NCBI GenBank assembly: GCA_900466875.1
Contig: UBNQ01000011.1
Location: forward strand, 21,399 to 85,398
Source of the DNA: Hyphomicrobiales bacterium
GTDB taxonomy: Bacteria > Pseudomonadota > Alphaproteobacteria > Rhizobiales > Rhizobiaceae
Direction of reading: 5' to 3'
Length of the DNA stretch: 64,000 bases
Shown: piece after piece, positions 1 to 9,264 of the stretch
Numbering within the stretch: the first letter of the stretch is position 1
Layout: every line of letters begins with the position of its first letter
Notes under the pieces: model-generated
What the model saw: only the letters and a program-made list of their open reading frames with translations
The model's database searches: none
Told to the model about the DNA's origin: nothing
Program-made: the position numbers and the translations under genes

Positions 1-870
1 AGGGGAAGGATGAGTGACGCGAAATCCTATGCGGAGCCCGTTCCTATTGGCGGGGTGATGGAAGGTGAGACGGTCGCTGAAGTTCTCAAATCCCGGCACA
101 GCGACTTTGCCCCGGGAGATATTGTTCGCGGTCGAATAGGCTGGTGCTCGCATGCTGTGATCGGCGGCGACAAGCTGCGTCTTGTCGAAACCCATGGCGC
201 GCCCGTCTCTGCTGCCCTTGGCGTCCTGGGAATGCCGGGCTTCACGGCCTGGAGCGGACTGAAATTCATCGGTAAACCTCAGCCGGGCGAAACGGTTGCC
301 GTGGCGGCGGCATCCGGGCCTGTTGGATCAATGGTTGGCCAGCTTGCAAAGCTTGCCGGTGCAAGACCCGTCGGTATTGCCGGCGGCCCTGAGAAGTGTG
401 CCTTCGTGAAGGATGAGCTGGGTTTCGATGCGGTCCTGGACCATCGTTCCCCCAGCCTCTCGTCGGATCTGCAGACGGCCTGCCCGAAGGGCATCGATGT
501 CTATTTCGAAAATGTAGGCGGACATGTCTGGGATGCCATCCTGCCGCTGCTCAATCCATACGGCCGCGTGCCGGTCTGTGGGCTCGTCGCCCATTACAAT
601 GGTGCAGGAGCGGGAAACGAGGACAGGCTTCCTACCACTATGGGGGCAATCCTGCGCAGAAGCCTGACCGTTCGAGGCTTCATTCAGACGGAATTTGCGG
701 CAGAGCATTTTGCGACGTTTCTTGCCGAAGTTGGTCCGCGTGTTGCGTCAGGCGAGGTCCGCTACCGGGAGGATATCGTCGAAGGTATCGAGAATGCGCC
801 CGAGGCGTTCATCGGCATGCTCACCGGAAAGAACTTTGGAAAGCTTGTTGTTAAGGTCAGCGACCTTTGA
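1..870 (+). CDS. NADP-dependent oxidoreductase, CurA/MDR type (5' end cut by the window)
   Basis: This is a zinc-independent medium-chain dehydrogenase/reductase of the CurA / prostaglandin-reductase type, which reduces alpha,beta-unsaturated ketones or aldehydes with NADPH in the cytoplasm. An ATG exists at position 10, but the three codons before it read Arg-Gly-Arg in frame. RGR followed by MSDAKSYA matches the conserved (M)RGRMSD segment about 55 residues into the family, so the real start lies upstream of the window. The nucleotide-binding stretch AAASGPVGSMVGQLAK and the later FENVGGHVWDAILPLLNPYGR segment are both typical. The C-terminus is complete (LVVKVSDL, then TGA). The true substrate is unknown. 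Confidence 0.9.
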   Translation, partial: RGRMSDAKSYAEPVPIGGVMEGETVAEVLKSRHSDFAPGDIVRGRIGWCSHAVIGGDKLRLVETHGAPVSAALGVLGMPGFTAWSGLKFIGKPQPGETVAVAAASGPVGSMVGQLAKLAGARPVGIAGGPEKCAFVKDELGFDAVLDHRSPSLSSDLQTACPKGIDVYFENVGGHVWDAILPLLNPYGRVPVCGLVAHYNGAGAGNEDRLPTTMGAILRRSLTVRGFIQTEFAAEHFATFLAEVGPRVASGEVRYREDIVEGIENAPEAFIGMLTGKNFGKLVVKVSDL

Positions 871-978
871 CGGGAAAGCGGGAGGCGTGTTCCGGGCGCG
901 CCGCCCGCCGAGGAATGTTCCGCGCCGACGCAAGGGCAAACCATGGAACTTTAACTGATCTGGCGGATTTTTCCGCAC

Positions 979-1266
979 ATGGATGCGCACCTCGACAAAC
1001 ACAAACGTCTCGCAGACGACCTACGTATCGCAGGTAGCATCATTCATGCGCTTTACCTGAGGCTGAAGGCCGAGCGGGAAACCCGCGAGGCGATCATCGA
1101 CGCGGCCCAATCCGGTGCCGGACCGGAAGTCCTGGAAGCGATTGCATCCGATCCCGTGCCCGCAATCGATGAACTCGGAAAGGACGCGACCGTCCGTGCT
1201 CTAGTCGATAGTTTTTCAAAAAGCCCTGCAGGCCGATCGTCGAATATCTTAGAAATCGGCCGATAA
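979..1266 (+). CDS. Small hypothetical protein upstream of ligD
   Basis: The 95-residue protein is hydrophilic and probably largely helical (KAERETREAIIDAA), with no signal peptide or membrane segment. I do not recognise a family. It stops three bases before the ligD ATG, on the same strand, so it is probably co-transcribed and may be translationally coupled with ligD. No Shine-Dalgarno sequence is obvious before its ATG. Rhizobial ligD genes often have small partner ORFs, but a role in end joining here is only inferred from position. Confidence 0.55.
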   Translation: MDAHLDKHKRLADDLRIAGSIIHALYLRLKAERETREAIIDAAQSGAGPEVLEAIASDPVPAIDELGKDATVRALVDSFSKSPAGRSSNILEIGR

Positions 1267-1269
1267 ACC

Positions 1270-3903
1270 ATGGCTGCCAAGCTTTCGACATACCAAGGCA
1301 AACGCGATTTCAGGAAGACAAAGGAGCCTTCCGGCGATGTGGAGGTAAAACCTTCCAATCGTTTGCGATTCGTTATCCAGAAACATGACGCGACCCGGTT
1401 GCATTACGACTTGCGTCTCGAGCTCGATGGCGTCTTCAAGTCCTGGGCGGTGACGCGCGGGCCGTCACTTGATCCGACAGACAAGAGGCTGGCAGTGGAG
1501 GTCGAAGACCATCCACTCGACTATGGCGACTTCGAAGGCACAATCCCGAAGGGTGAATATGGCGGTGGCACGGTCATGTTGTGGGATCGTGGATACTGGG
1601 AGCCGGAAGGGAATACACCTCCCGAAAAGGCGCTTGAAAAAGGCGATTTCAAGTTTGTTCTCCATGGTGAGCGTCTGCAAGGCAGCTTCGTGCTCGTCCG
1701 GATGAAACACGACAGAGACGGTGGAAAGCGCATCAATTGGCTTCTGATCAAGCACCGTGACAACCATGCGGTAAACAGAAACGGCGGCGCAATCCTCACG
1801 CGCGAAAAAACATCGGTTGCCTCAAGCCGTGACATGGCGACGATCGCAGCCGGCAAGGGGGCAAAGCCGAAACCGTTCATGCTGAGCGCACCGGTCGTCG
1901 GGGCAGATGCAGTATGGGACAGTAGTGAAGGTTTCGCTGCCGAAGAGCGGAAGAACCGTCAGCCGGCAAAGGCAAAGAAAGCCAGTCGCTCCGCCATAAG
2001 TGCTATGCCGATTTTCATTCCGCCACAGCTCTGTAAATCGCAGGACAGACCACCCTCGGGATCCGGATGGCTGCATGAGATCAAGTTCGACGGCTATCGC
2101 ATCCAGATGCGCATCGAGGCCGGCAAGGTTAAGCTCATGACACGCAATGGGCTGGATTGGACCAATCGCTTCAAACAGATCTCCGCGGGCGCAGAGAATT
2201 TTCCCGAAGCTATCATTGATGGCGAGATCTGTGCACTGGACCACAACGGCGCTCCCGATTTTGCGGCACTTCAAGCTGCGCTATCGGAAGGCAGAACCGA
2301 GAACTTGGTCTACTTCGCCTTTGATCTACTGTTTGTCGACGCTCAGGATTTGCGCGAGCTACGGCTTGATGATCGAAAATCCCGGCTTGAAGCATTCCTA
2401 GCACGAGCCGAACCCGACCCCTTGATCCGGTATGTCGAACACTTCGACACAGGCGGAGATGCCGTACTTCGTTCCGCATGCAAACTTTCTTTGGAAGGGG
2501 TTGTCTCGAAGAAAGTCGATGCGACCTACCGATCGGGGAAAAGCGATAGCTGGGTAAAGTCTAAATGCAGGGCAGGGCACGAGGTGGTCATTGGCGCTTA
2601 CGCAACCAATGGCAGCCAGTTCCGATCGCTTCTCGTTGGCGTCTATCGTGGGAAACATTTTGTTCATGTCGGCCGTGTGGGGACCGGATTTGGTGGTGGA
2701 AGAGCGAAAATGCTGCTCGATATCTTGAAGCCAGTTAACACCGCACGTTCGCCTTTCACCGGGATTGGCGCACCGAAGAAAACCGAAGGCATTCACTGGG
2801 TAAAGCCTGTTCATGTTGCGGAAATCGAATTTGCGGGATGGACTGCAGACGGACAGGTGCGGCAGGCTGCATTCAAGGGATTGCGGGAAGACAAGCCGGC
2901 CGATGAGGTGACCGCCGAAAAGCCGTCACCGGCGGATCAGCCCACAGCGGTAGCGGAACCCGTAACCAAGTCCGGACCGGCGGGATCCGGGAGGAAGAGC
3001 GCCAAGGCGGAAGTGATGGGCGTTCTCATCTCAAATCCCGACAAGCCGCTGTGGCCGGATGAGGACCGTCCGGTCACCAAGGAGGATCTGGCCCATTATT
3101 ACGCAGAGGTCGGTGAATGGCTGATCGCCCATGTGCGCGGCAGGCCGTGCTCGGTTATCCGCGCTCCTGACGGCATTGAAAAAGAGCAGTTCTTCCAGCG
3201 TCATGCCATGCCGGGAACATCCAATCTTCTGGAACTTGTCAATGTGTCCGGTGACAAGAAACCTTATCTGCAGGTTGATCGCGTCGAGGGACTCGCGGCA
3301 TTGGCTCAGGTGGCGGCGGTCGAACTTCACCCGTGGAACTGCCAGCCCGACGATCCGGAGGTGCCAGGCCGTCTGGTCTTCGATCTCGATCCCGGTCCGG
3401 ATGTTGACTTTTCCACGGTCGTTGAAACTGCCCGTGCTCTTCGCGACCGACTGGATGATCTCGGTCTCATAAGTTTTTGTAAGACAACCGGCGGCAAGGG
3501 ACTACATGTCGTCACCCCTCTCAAAGCCGGTAAAGGCGGGTCGATCGACTGGGATGATGCCAAGGATTTCGCCCGTCGCGTTTGCGAGCAAATGGCGCAG
3601 GATCAGCCGGACCTCTATTTGACCAAAATGTCGAAAAAGCTCAGGACAGGTCGGATCTTTCTGGACTACCTGCGTAACGACCGGATGGCGACTGCGGTCG
3701 CGCCGCTGTCGCCGCGAGCAAGACCGGGCGCAACGGTGTCTATGCCGCTTACGTGGAGCCAGGTGAAATCTGACCTTGATCCCACACGCTTCACCATCCG
3801 AACCGTGCCGCCGTTGATTGCAAAGAGCAACGCCTGGCAGGATTATCTCCAGTCCGAACGGTCGCTTTCAGATGCCATCAGACGGTTCGACAAAGCCAGT
3901 TGA
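1270..3903 (+). CDS. ligD: Multifunctional DNA ligase D (PE-Lig-Pol)
   Basis: LigD is the end-processing and sealing enzyme of bacterial non-homologous end joining and works with Ku. The 877 residues carry three domains in the order 3'-phosphoesterase, ATP-dependent ligase, primase-like polymerase. The phosphoesterase (about 30-180) has the [14 protein letters not shown] motif. The ligase (about 235-545) has the nucleotidyl-transfer motif EIKFDGYR with the adenylated lysine near residue 272. The polymerase (about 590-870) has FDLDP near 704-708, supplying the metal-binding aspartates. An Ala/Pro/Lys-rich linker (about 545-585) separates ligase and polymerase. The order and length match Pseudomonas and rhizobial LigD. 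It converges on two ku genes. Confidence 0.96.
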   Translation: MAAKLSTYQGKRDFRKTKEPSGDVEVKPSNRLRFVIQKHDATRLHYDLRLELDGVFKSWAVTRGPSLDPTDKRLAVEVEDHPLDYGDFEGTIPKGEYGGGTVMLWDRGYWEPEGNTPPEKALEKGDFKFVLHGERLQGSFVLVRMKHDRDGGKRINWLLIKHRDNHAVNRNGGAILTREKTSVASSRDMATIAAGKGAKPKPFMLSAPVVGADAVWDSSEGFAAEERKNRQPAKAKKASRSAISAMPIFIPPQLCKSQDRPPSGSGWLHEIKFDGYRIQMRIEAGKVKLMTRNGLDWTNRFKQISAGAENFPEAIIDGEICALDHNGAPDFAALQAALSEGRTENLVYFAFDLLFVDAQDLRELRLDDRKSRLEAFLARAEPDPLIRYVEHFDTGGDAVLRSACKLSLEGVVSKKVDATYRSGKSDSWVKSKCRAGHEVVIGAYATNGSQFRSLLVGVYRGKHFVHVGRVGTGFGGGRAKMLLDILKPVNTARSPFTGIGAPKKTEGIHWVKPVHVAEIEFAGWTADGQVRQAAFKGLREDKPADEVTAEKPSPADQPTAVAEPVTKSGPAGSGRKSAKAEVMGVLISNPDKPLWPDEDRPVTKEDLAHYYAEVGEWLIAHVRGRPCSVIRAPDGIEKEQFFQRHAMPGTSNLLELVNVSGDKKPYLQVDRVEGLAALAQVAAVELHPWNCQPDDPEVPGRLVFDLDPGPDVDFSTVVETARALRDRLDDLGLISFCKTTGGKGLHVVTPLKAGKGGSIDWDDAKDFARRVCEQMAQDQPDLYLTKMSKKLRTGRIFLDYLRNDRMATAVAPLSPRARPGATVSMPLTWSQVKSDLDPTRFTIRTVPPLIAKSNAWQDYLQSERSLSDAIRRFDKAS

Positions 3904-3915
3904 AGCGTCGGTCCA

Positions 3916-4737
3916 TCACGTCTTCCTGGATCGGCTGCTGTCGGCCTCCACGGATTTTCGAAGCGCGTCCATGATATTTATTACGTTGCTTGGCTTTTCA
4001 TTCTCACCTTCCGTTGGATCTGGCCTGTTCGGTGCAGGAACTTTGCGCTTCTTCTTTTTCGACTTGATGATGTCGAGAAGGCTCTCCTGCACCGGATCAG
4101 AGACCATCTTGGCGTCCCAATGGCGGGTCTGCTTCTTGATCAACTTACGGATCAGGGGAAGCGCTTGCTTTTCCGGTTTCGCCTTGTCCAGGCCATCGAA
4201 ATAGCCGCTTGCCTCGCGCACCTCGTCGCCATACCTTAGCGTCCACAGGACGATGCCCCTGCCGCGTGGCTCAAGCATCACTGCGCGCTCGCGGCGACCG
4301 AGCACAAGTCGGGAGATTCCGACCATTTTCTGCTTGTCCATTGCGGCGCGGATGATGGCGAACGCCTCTTCGCTGACCTTGTCGTTCGGCGTCAGGTAAT
4401 AGGGCTTATCGAGCCAGATCCAGTCGATCTCATCACGCAGCGTAAAGACGGAAATGTCGATCGTCCTGGTGCTTTCCAATGCGACATGATCGAGATCTTC
4501 ATCCTCGAGCATGACATATTCGTCTTCGCTGCGCTGATATCCTTTCACCTCGTCCCGTTCGCGAACGGGTTTGCCGGTCAGTGAATCCACATACTGACTT
4601 ATTACTCGATTACCCGTATCCCGGTTCAGCGTATGAAACCTGATCTTCTCGCTGTCGGACGTAGCAGGTGTCATCTCTACAGAACAGGTGACCAGCGACA
4701 GCTTGAGGTAGCCTTTCCAATAAGGGCGGAACGCCAT
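3916..4737 (-). CDS. ku: Non-homologous end joining protein Ku (copy 1)
   Basis: Homodimeric Ku threads onto double-strand break ends and recruits LigD. The 273-residue protein starts MAFRPYWKGYLKLSLVTCSVEM, the canonical Ku N-terminus, and carries the core segments FHTLNRDTGNRV, YVMLEDEDLDHVALESTRTIDI and LDKPYYLTPNDK. I chose the ATG at 4737 over an upstream in-frame ATG at 4959 because the family begins exactly here and a GGGAG stretch precedes it. The C-terminus is short and basic (IKSKKKKRKVPAPNRP). It begins 17 bases after the stop of the second ku gene, so the two form an operon convergent with ligD. Confidence 0.95.
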   Translation of the reverse strand: MAFRPYWKGYLKLSLVTCSVEMTPATSDSEKIRFHTLNRDTGNRVISQYVDSLTGKPVRERDEVKGYQRSEDEYVMLEDEDLDHVALESTRTIDISVFTLRDEIDWIWLDKPYYLTPNDKVSEEAFAIIRAAMDKQKMVGISRLVLGRRERAVMLEPRGRGIVLWTLRYGDEVREASGYFDGLDKAKPEKQALPLIRKLIKKQTRHWDAKMVSDPVQESLLDIIKSKKKKRKVPAPNRPDPTEGENEKPSNVINIMDALRKSVEADSSRSRKT

Positions 4738-4753
4738 TTTCTCGAGCTCCCTC

Positions 4754-5641
4754 TCACCCGGCCTTGCGGCGTGACGATGCCGTGGTGGCTGTCGCCTTGT
4801 CGCTTTTGGCGGTCTTTTTTCGCGATGTATTGGAGTTTGTAGACTTGGGTTTGTTAGCCGCTTTCCTGGTCGCGCCAGCACTGTCTCTAAGGGCCTGGAG
4901 CAGGTCGCTTGGTTTCGATGCCTTTGGAGATGCCACTTTCTTGAAAGGCTTGCCTTCAAACTTCGCCTTTACGAGTTCCGCCAGCGCTTCATCATAACGA
5001 TCGTCGAATTTGGACGCATCGTAACTGCCCTTCTTCGTTGCTATGATATGCGACGCCAGATCAAGCATTTCCGTGTCGATCCCGATATCTGCCATATCGC
5101 CGAAAGCGTCGTTGGCGGACCGCACTTCGTAATCGAAGTTCAATGTGGTAGCGACGAGGCCGCTGCCATGAGGCCGGATCAAAACAGTCCGCAGGCGACG
5201 AAACAAGACGGTGCTCGCAATCGCTGCAACCTTCGCTTCCTGCATTGCGTTTCGCAAAAGCGAAAAGGCTTCCTCGCCTGTTTCCTGCGGTGCAAGGTAA
5301 TAGGGCTTGTCGAAATAGACATCATCGATCTCGTCACAAGGGATAAATGCGCTGATTGCCAGCGTCTTGTCGCTGTCGGGAATGGCTGCTGCAATCTCTT
5401 CGGGTTCCAGTACGACATATCGGCCGTTGCCGATCTCATAGCCCTTCATCTGATCGTCGTGTTCAACGAGTTTGCCAGTTTCGCTATCGATGAATTCCCG
5501 CCGCACCCGATTACCGGTCTTGCGATTGAGGATGTTGAAGCTGATCCGCTCGGATGCTGAGGCCGCCGTATAAAGTGCGACGGGGCAGGTGACCTCACCA
5601 AACCTGATATGACCTTTCCAGTTGGCGCGGGGGCTGGACAT
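4754..5641 (-). CDS. ku: Non-homologous end joining protein Ku (copy 2, long basic tail)
   Basis: This second Ku paralogue of 295 residues has the Ku bridge-region signatures INWKG-like NWKGHIRFGEVTCPV, FNILNRKTGNRV, MKGYEIGNGRYVVLEPEEI and FDKPYYLAPQ. It differs from copy 1 by a tail of about 45 residues rich in Lys, Ser, Thr and Ala (KPKSTNSNTSRKKTAKSDKATA), the type of basic extension that affects DNA binding and threading in other bacterial Ku proteins. It is the first gene of the ku operon. Two Ku genes that may form heterodimers are known in Sinorhizobium; whether these two do is inference. Confidence 0.94.
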   Translation of the reverse strand: MSSPRANWKGHIRFGEVTCPVALYTAASASERISFNILNRKTGNRVRREFIDSETGKLVEHDDQMKGYEIGNGRYVVLEPEEIAAAIPDSDKTLAISAFIPCDEIDDVYFDKPYYLAPQETGEEAFSLLRNAMQEAKVAAIASTVLFRRLRTVLIRPHGSGLVATTLNFDYEVRSANDAFGDMADIGIDTEMLDLASHIIATKKGSYDASKFDDRYDEALAELVKAKFEGKPFKKVASPKASKPSDLLQALRDSAGATRKAANKPKSTNSNTSRKKTAKSDKATATTASSRRKAG

Positions 5642-5755
5642 GGAACGCTCTTCCTCGATTTGACCATTGCAGTAAACTCGTCGATCCGGCGAACCGTTCC
5701 AGGGGGCTGAAGATCAACAGTGGGAAGACCGAGTGGACGGTCGGTCTCGCCAAAA

Positions 5756-5784
5756 GAAAAGCCCGGCACGCAGCCGGGCTAAAA
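5756..5784 (-). terminator. Rho-independent terminator after the PRC-barrel gene
   Basis: AGCCCGGC (5760-5767) pairs with GCCGGGCT (5773-5780) around a 5-nt loop. Read on the minus strand, the hairpin is followed by TTTTCTTTT, which fits a terminator for the gene ending at 5799. Confidence 0.85.
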
Positions 5785-5798
5785 TAGATATCCAGTTT

Positions 5799-6095
5799 TC
5801 AGTGCCGATGTTCCGGCATCTGTTTGAGCTGATCCTTTGTCCAGGCGGTAACGGCATGGACATCGCCATCCTCATCTCGCATGAATTGAAGATCGGTCAG
5901 CGGGACAGCGACCGGTTTGGCACCGATTCCAAGAAAACCGCCGACATCAATGATCGCCGTGCTCTCGGCTCCTGCTCCATGGATGTGGTCGACCTTGCCG
6001 ACCTTGTGGTCGTCGGCACCATAGATCGTTGCGCCTTCGAGGACTGCCGGTGTGAGTTCCGTGGAGCTCAGGCGAACATGATTGGTGTGGTCCAT
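5799..6095 (-). CDS. PRC-barrel domain protein
   Basis: This 98-residue cytoplasmic protein is a stand-alone PRC-barrel domain. The segment LEGATIYGADDHKVGKVDHIHGAGAESTAIIDVGGFLGIGAKPVAVPLTDL is typical of the domain's beta strands. Such proteins are widespread in rhizobia and often respond to stress, but the biochemical role is unknown. A hairpin terminator follows the stop codon, and the upstream sequence carries a purine-rich ribosome binding site (AGGAGG, complement of 6104-6111). It appears monocistronic. Its position between the ku genes and a catalase-like gene weakly suggests a stress function. Confidence 0.85.
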   Translation of the reverse strand: MDHTNHVRLSSTELTPAVLEGATIYGADDHKVGKVDHIHGAGAESTAIIDVGGFLGIGAKPVAVPLTDLQFMRDEDGDVHAVTAWTKDQLKQMPEHRH

Positions 6096-6214
6096 CTCGT
6101 TTCCTCCTTATCGTGATGTGCAAGAGGAGAACCACGCTTGGGTCGCTTTGTTCCGGTGGCGGCAACGCCGAGCGGTCATATGATCGTACGACTGCGCAAA
6201 GCCTCACGTCACGC

Positions 6215-7303
6215 TCAAGGTTCGTGGATGGGGCAGCGATTGAAATTCTGGCGAAAGTCCGAAGAGTGCTGGTAAGCAGCCTTGCGCGCGCGGTTGATGT
6301 TACCGAGCGGGCGATGAGCGGAAAGGCCGGTCCAGACACTGAAACGCATTTCTTCATCGACCCTTTGGACCTTGTCGGCGCTCCAGCTATCCTGCGGGCC
6401 TGCCCTTATCGTGGCAACGGTGACGAAAGGCGCCTCCTCCTCGCTCCACTCCACCGTAGGATCCTCGATCGGCTGCCTGTCTATGTCGCGACAGAGCTGC
6501 ACCTGGAATTCCCAGGCAGCATCGACAGTCTGCATCTCCGCTTGGATAGTTTCACGAATGGCATCCTCGGAAACACTGACATCGATTTTCTTGCCGGTAA
6601 GCGCGGTCAAATCCTGTGACACGGGTTTCAGTCGGAATTTCGCGACGTATTCGCCGTAGCGAAATGGAGTGACACTGAAATAGGTCTCGCCCAACGGATT
6701 AACATTCGGCGCGCCGCCCAGGGATTGTATCTTCGGGCTTGCCACGCCTACGGCTTCGAGCGTGTCGTTAACCGTCTGAAGCACGCTCGACATGACCGTT
6801 TTCGTCCCTTCCATCCGGTCGGTAGTCTTCGCCAGCATCTTCAGATTCCCAAGAAACTGCTTTGCTGTTTTCGACTGGAAAACCGGGCCGTTCACCATGA
6901 TAAAGTCTTGATTTCTGCCTTCTGCATCGGGCAGTCGGTTGCCGTCGACATCAAGCACCTTGATTGCCAGACCGCGCGGCAACGACACTGCATCCGGCAG
7001 AATATCGCCAGCATTGGTCGAAATACGCAGATAGACCGGATGGTCCTTCGAATGTTCAAACAGACCTTGCGCCAATTCCTGCGGAAGGTCGCCGCGGACC
7101 GACATCACGCCTTTGAGAATGCCATGGGCTTTCGCATGGACCGATCGAACCGCGTGGCCGTAATCTCCGGAAGTCCTTTCCAGGATTGTATTGAAAGCAT
7201 CATTCAGGCCGTTTTCCGTTTCACGCTCATCCGGTTGCAAGCTCTCGAGATCGGGTGAATAGTGGACGGGCTTCGGAATGCCGACAGTGACGGTTTCGGT
7301 CAT
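6215..7303 (-). CDS. Catalase-family heme protein (Y4iL-like)
   Basis: This 362-residue protein belongs to the catalase-related family that includes rhizobial Y4iL. It is shorter than a monofunctional catalase (about 480 or more). The distal-side segment RSVHAKAHG carries the expected catalytic histidine, SLPRGLAIKVLDVDG and QDFIMVNGPVF match the catalase core, and SAHRPLGNINRARKAAY is a typical end. I do not see the usual proximal-Tyr RxFxY motif clearly, so catalase or peroxidase activity is unproven. I chose the ATG at 7303 over the longer frame to 7450 because AAGGAAAG lies just upstream and the first 49 codons look non-coding. Confidence 0.85.
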   Translation of the reverse strand: MTETVTVGIPKPVHYSPDLESLQPDERETENGLNDAFNTILERTSGDYGHAVRSVHAKAHGILKGVMSVRGDLPQELAQGLFEHSKDHPVYLRISTNAGDILPDAVSLPRGLAIKVLDVDGNRLPDAEGRNQDFIMVNGPVFQSKTAKQFLGNLKMLAKTTDRMEGTKTVMSSVLQTVNDTLEAVGVASPKIQSLGGAPNVNPLGETYFSVTPFRYGEYVAKFRLKPVSQDLTALTGKKIDVSVSEDAIRETIQAEMQTVDAAWEFQVQLCRDIDRQPIEDPTVEWSEEEAPFVTVATIRAGPQDSWSADKVQRVDEEMRFSVWTGLSAHRPLGNINRARKAAYQHSSDFRQNFNRCPIHEP

Positions 7304-7607
7304 GAAACTTTCCTTATGTTGGTGAAATGCGGGGGCTTGGCCACTTCCAACAAGACTGTACTTGTTAAGTTCCAGGCCGACGGAAGAAAGGGCGGGAGTG
7401 TGGACACTTCTGTGATCATCAGAGTTTTCCGACCGATCATGTAAAGGCAATCTAGCTGCATTACGCGGCGGGAGGCACAGGTTCGGCCTTGTCTCACAGG
7501 AAAGCGGATTGCCGGCAGGCCCTGCGAGTTCAACGTACGTTAGCGTACCGAAACAAACTAAGCGGAGGTTTGTTTTCTTTCCGTAGGGTCAGGTGAGGAA
7601 ACAAAAA
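7304..7607. promoter_or_regulatory. Divergent intergenic region with three inverted repeats
   Basis: No gene is visible here. AACAAG (7349-7354) and CTTGTT (7361-7366) form an inverted repeat 46 bp before the catalase-like start. GTACG/CGTAC (7535-7539 and 7544-7548) and AAACAAAC/GTTTGTTT (7551-7558 and 7568-7575) precede the small secreted protein. The last could fold in its mRNA leader, with a GGAG in the loop. These are candidate operators or leader structures; no regulator is assigned. Confidence 0.4.
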
Positions 7608-7916
7608 ATGATTAAAATTCTTGCGGTTACGGCGCTTTCCCTCGGCCTTGCAACTTCGGTAATGGCTCAAAGCTCTGACGGTGGAAACAGCGGCGGCAAC
7701 GGCGGTGCCAATAATGGCTCCGGCAGCAGTGATACGAACAATGGATCGACGGGTTCATCCGGCAATAGCGGCTCGAACCAGGGCGCTGACCAGGGCAGTT
7801 CAAACAGTAACTGTGGTGCACCAGGCGGCGTCTCCACCGATGGCAAGGCACCGGAAGGTTCGACGGGATCAGGTGTCAGCAATCCCGGTGCCGGCACAGC
7901 GGGCACGTCCTGCTGA
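7608..7916 (+). CDS. Small secreted Gly/Ser/Asn-rich protein
   Basis: The 102-residue protein starts with a clear Sec signal peptide (MIKILAVTALSLGLATSVMA, cleavage after AMA-like VMA-Q). The remainder is low-complexity and almost entirely Gly, Ser, Asn, Thr, Asp and Ala, with only two cysteines (NSNCGAP and the terminal TSC). It is therefore probably an unstructured exported protein. A GTG at 7593 would add five residues; I prefer the ATG at 7608 because GAGGAAAC lies at proper distance and the signal peptide then begins normally. A terminator follows. I recognise no family or function. Confidence 0.75.
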   Translation: MIKILAVTALSLGLATSVMAQSSDGGNSGGNGGANNGSGSSDTNNGSTGSSGNSGSNQGADQGSSNSNCGAPGGVSTDGKAPEGSTGSGVSNPGAGTAGTSC

Positions 7917-7928
7917 TTCCAGTGGAGT

Positions 7929-7955
7929 AGCCCCGCCGAATTGGCGGGGCTTTCC
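7929..7955 (+). terminator. Rho-independent terminator after the small secreted protein
   Basis: AGCCCCGCC (7929-7937) pairs with GGCGGGGCT (7943-7951) around GAATT, followed by a short T run, 13 bases after the stop codon. Confidence 0.85.
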
Positions 7956-8372
7956 CGAATAACGCATGACGTCTGCTAAGCCTTTGCGGAGAGTTATGTA
8001 CGATATGGTACTGATTTCTGCTCATCCTTGCCGCGTAATAGACCGGTGTTATCTTTGTGCCGTCGCGAGGTAGGCAATCTCGAGATCGGTGGGGTATCGA
8101 CCAATCAGGGGTGTGTTGTTCGGCTCCACCGAATTTGCCCGATTTCTCGGGCCGGTGAAGAGATGTCTGCGCAACCCCGCGTTTCCGAGAAACAGCCAGT
8201 TTTCGAATCTTCCGAGCGACGGGTAGGCTTGCTCCCAGATACGCTAAAATCTGGAACGATTGTCATGTTCGATCGTTCGCCGGACCTACTTAACCGTGGC
8301 AGATTCTCACTATGGTCATCACGGTACGCTGTATCTCATTGGATTATCTTTGCGTGCCGAAAGGAGATTGGG
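7956..8372. other. Intergenic region without a recognisable gene
   Basis: About 415 bp. An open frame continues upstream of the next gene from 8028, but its 115 codons show no family resemblance and no membrane segments, whereas the downstream protein family starts at 8373. I see no convincing operator or small RNA; the promoter of the TIGR02587/02588 pair presumably lies here. Confidence 0.5.
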
Positions 8373-9254
8373 TTGGCAAGCCATCCAGCGGCGGAAGAGG
8401 ATACGGAATTGCGGCAGTTCCTGATTGGGATTGGCCGCGGCGCGACCGGTGCGCTGCTGTTCGGTCTGCCTATGCTGATGACGATGGAACTTTGGCAGCT
8501 CGGCTTCTACATCGAACGCGATCGGCTCCTGCTTCTCGTTCTTGTCAATTTTCCTTTGTTGGTGGCACTCGCGCACAGTGTCGGGTTTGAGAAAACCTAC
8601 ACTCTTTCGCAAGCCTGCCGCGATGCGATGATCGCCTACGGACTTGGGATACTGATGAGCGCGATAATTCTTCTTCTTTTCGGCGATCTCAAATTGACCA
8701 TGCCGTTATCGGAAGTTGTTGGGAAGATCGCCATCCAGGCCGTCGCGGCCAGCATAGGCGCGCTTCTTGGACGCTCGCAGCTCGCTGACCAATCCGGATC
8801 AGGCGACGCTACTGATGACAACGACGTCAAAGGCGAAGGGGCGGTGAAGGATCAGATGTCGGGAAACTACGGTCAGGAACTGTTTCTGATGGCTGTCGGT
8901 GCGCTTTTCCTCAATCTTAACGTTGCTCCTACTGAGGAAATCATCCTGATTTCCTACAAAATGACTGCTTGGCATGCTCTCGTGACAATCGTGGCATCAA
9001 TCGCGATCATGCATGCGTTCGTTTATGCTGTCTCCTTCAAGGGAACCCATCAGGCACCGGCAGATACTCCCTGGTGGCATATCCTGGTACGCTTTACGCT
9101 TCCGGGTTATATCGTGGCGATGGCGGTCAGCATCTGCGTGCTCTGGCTATTCGGTCGGCTGGATGACAAGGCGATCACTCAGATGCTGATGTCCTCTGTT
9201 GTTCTGAGCTTCCCCGGTGCAATAGGGGCTGCGGCAGCGCGGCTCATCCTTTAG
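8373..9254 (+). CDS. TIGR02587 family integral membrane protein (DUF2391)
   Basis: This 293-residue polytopic membrane protein has about seven hydrophobic segments, for example GATGALLFGLPMLMTMELW, LLLLVLVNFPLLVALAHSV and MIAYGLGILMSAIILLLF. A hydrophilic, acidic loop (SGSGDATDDNDVKGEG) lies in the middle. It matches the TIGR02587 family, whose function is unknown. I start it at TTG 8373 because AAGGAG (8361-8366) lies six bases before it and the family length fits; an ATG at 8028 would add 115 unlikely residues. The next gene is the usual neighbour, TIGR02588, ten bases downstream. Confidence 0.8.
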   Translation: MASHPAAEEDTELRQFLIGIGRGATGALLFGLPMLMTMELWQLGFYIERDRLLLLVLVNFPLLVALAHSVGFEKTYTLSQACRDAMIAYGLGILMSAIILLLFGDLKLTMPLSEVVGKIAIQAVAASIGALLGRSQLADQSGSGDATDDNDVKGEGAVKDQMSGNYGQELFLMAVGALFLNLNVAPTEEIILISYKMTAWHALVTIVASIAIMHAFVYAVSFKGTHQAPADTPWWHILVRFTLPGYIVAMAVSICVLWLFGRLDDKAITQMLMSSVVLSFPGAIGAAAARLIL

Positions 9255-9264
9255 AGGACATGGC

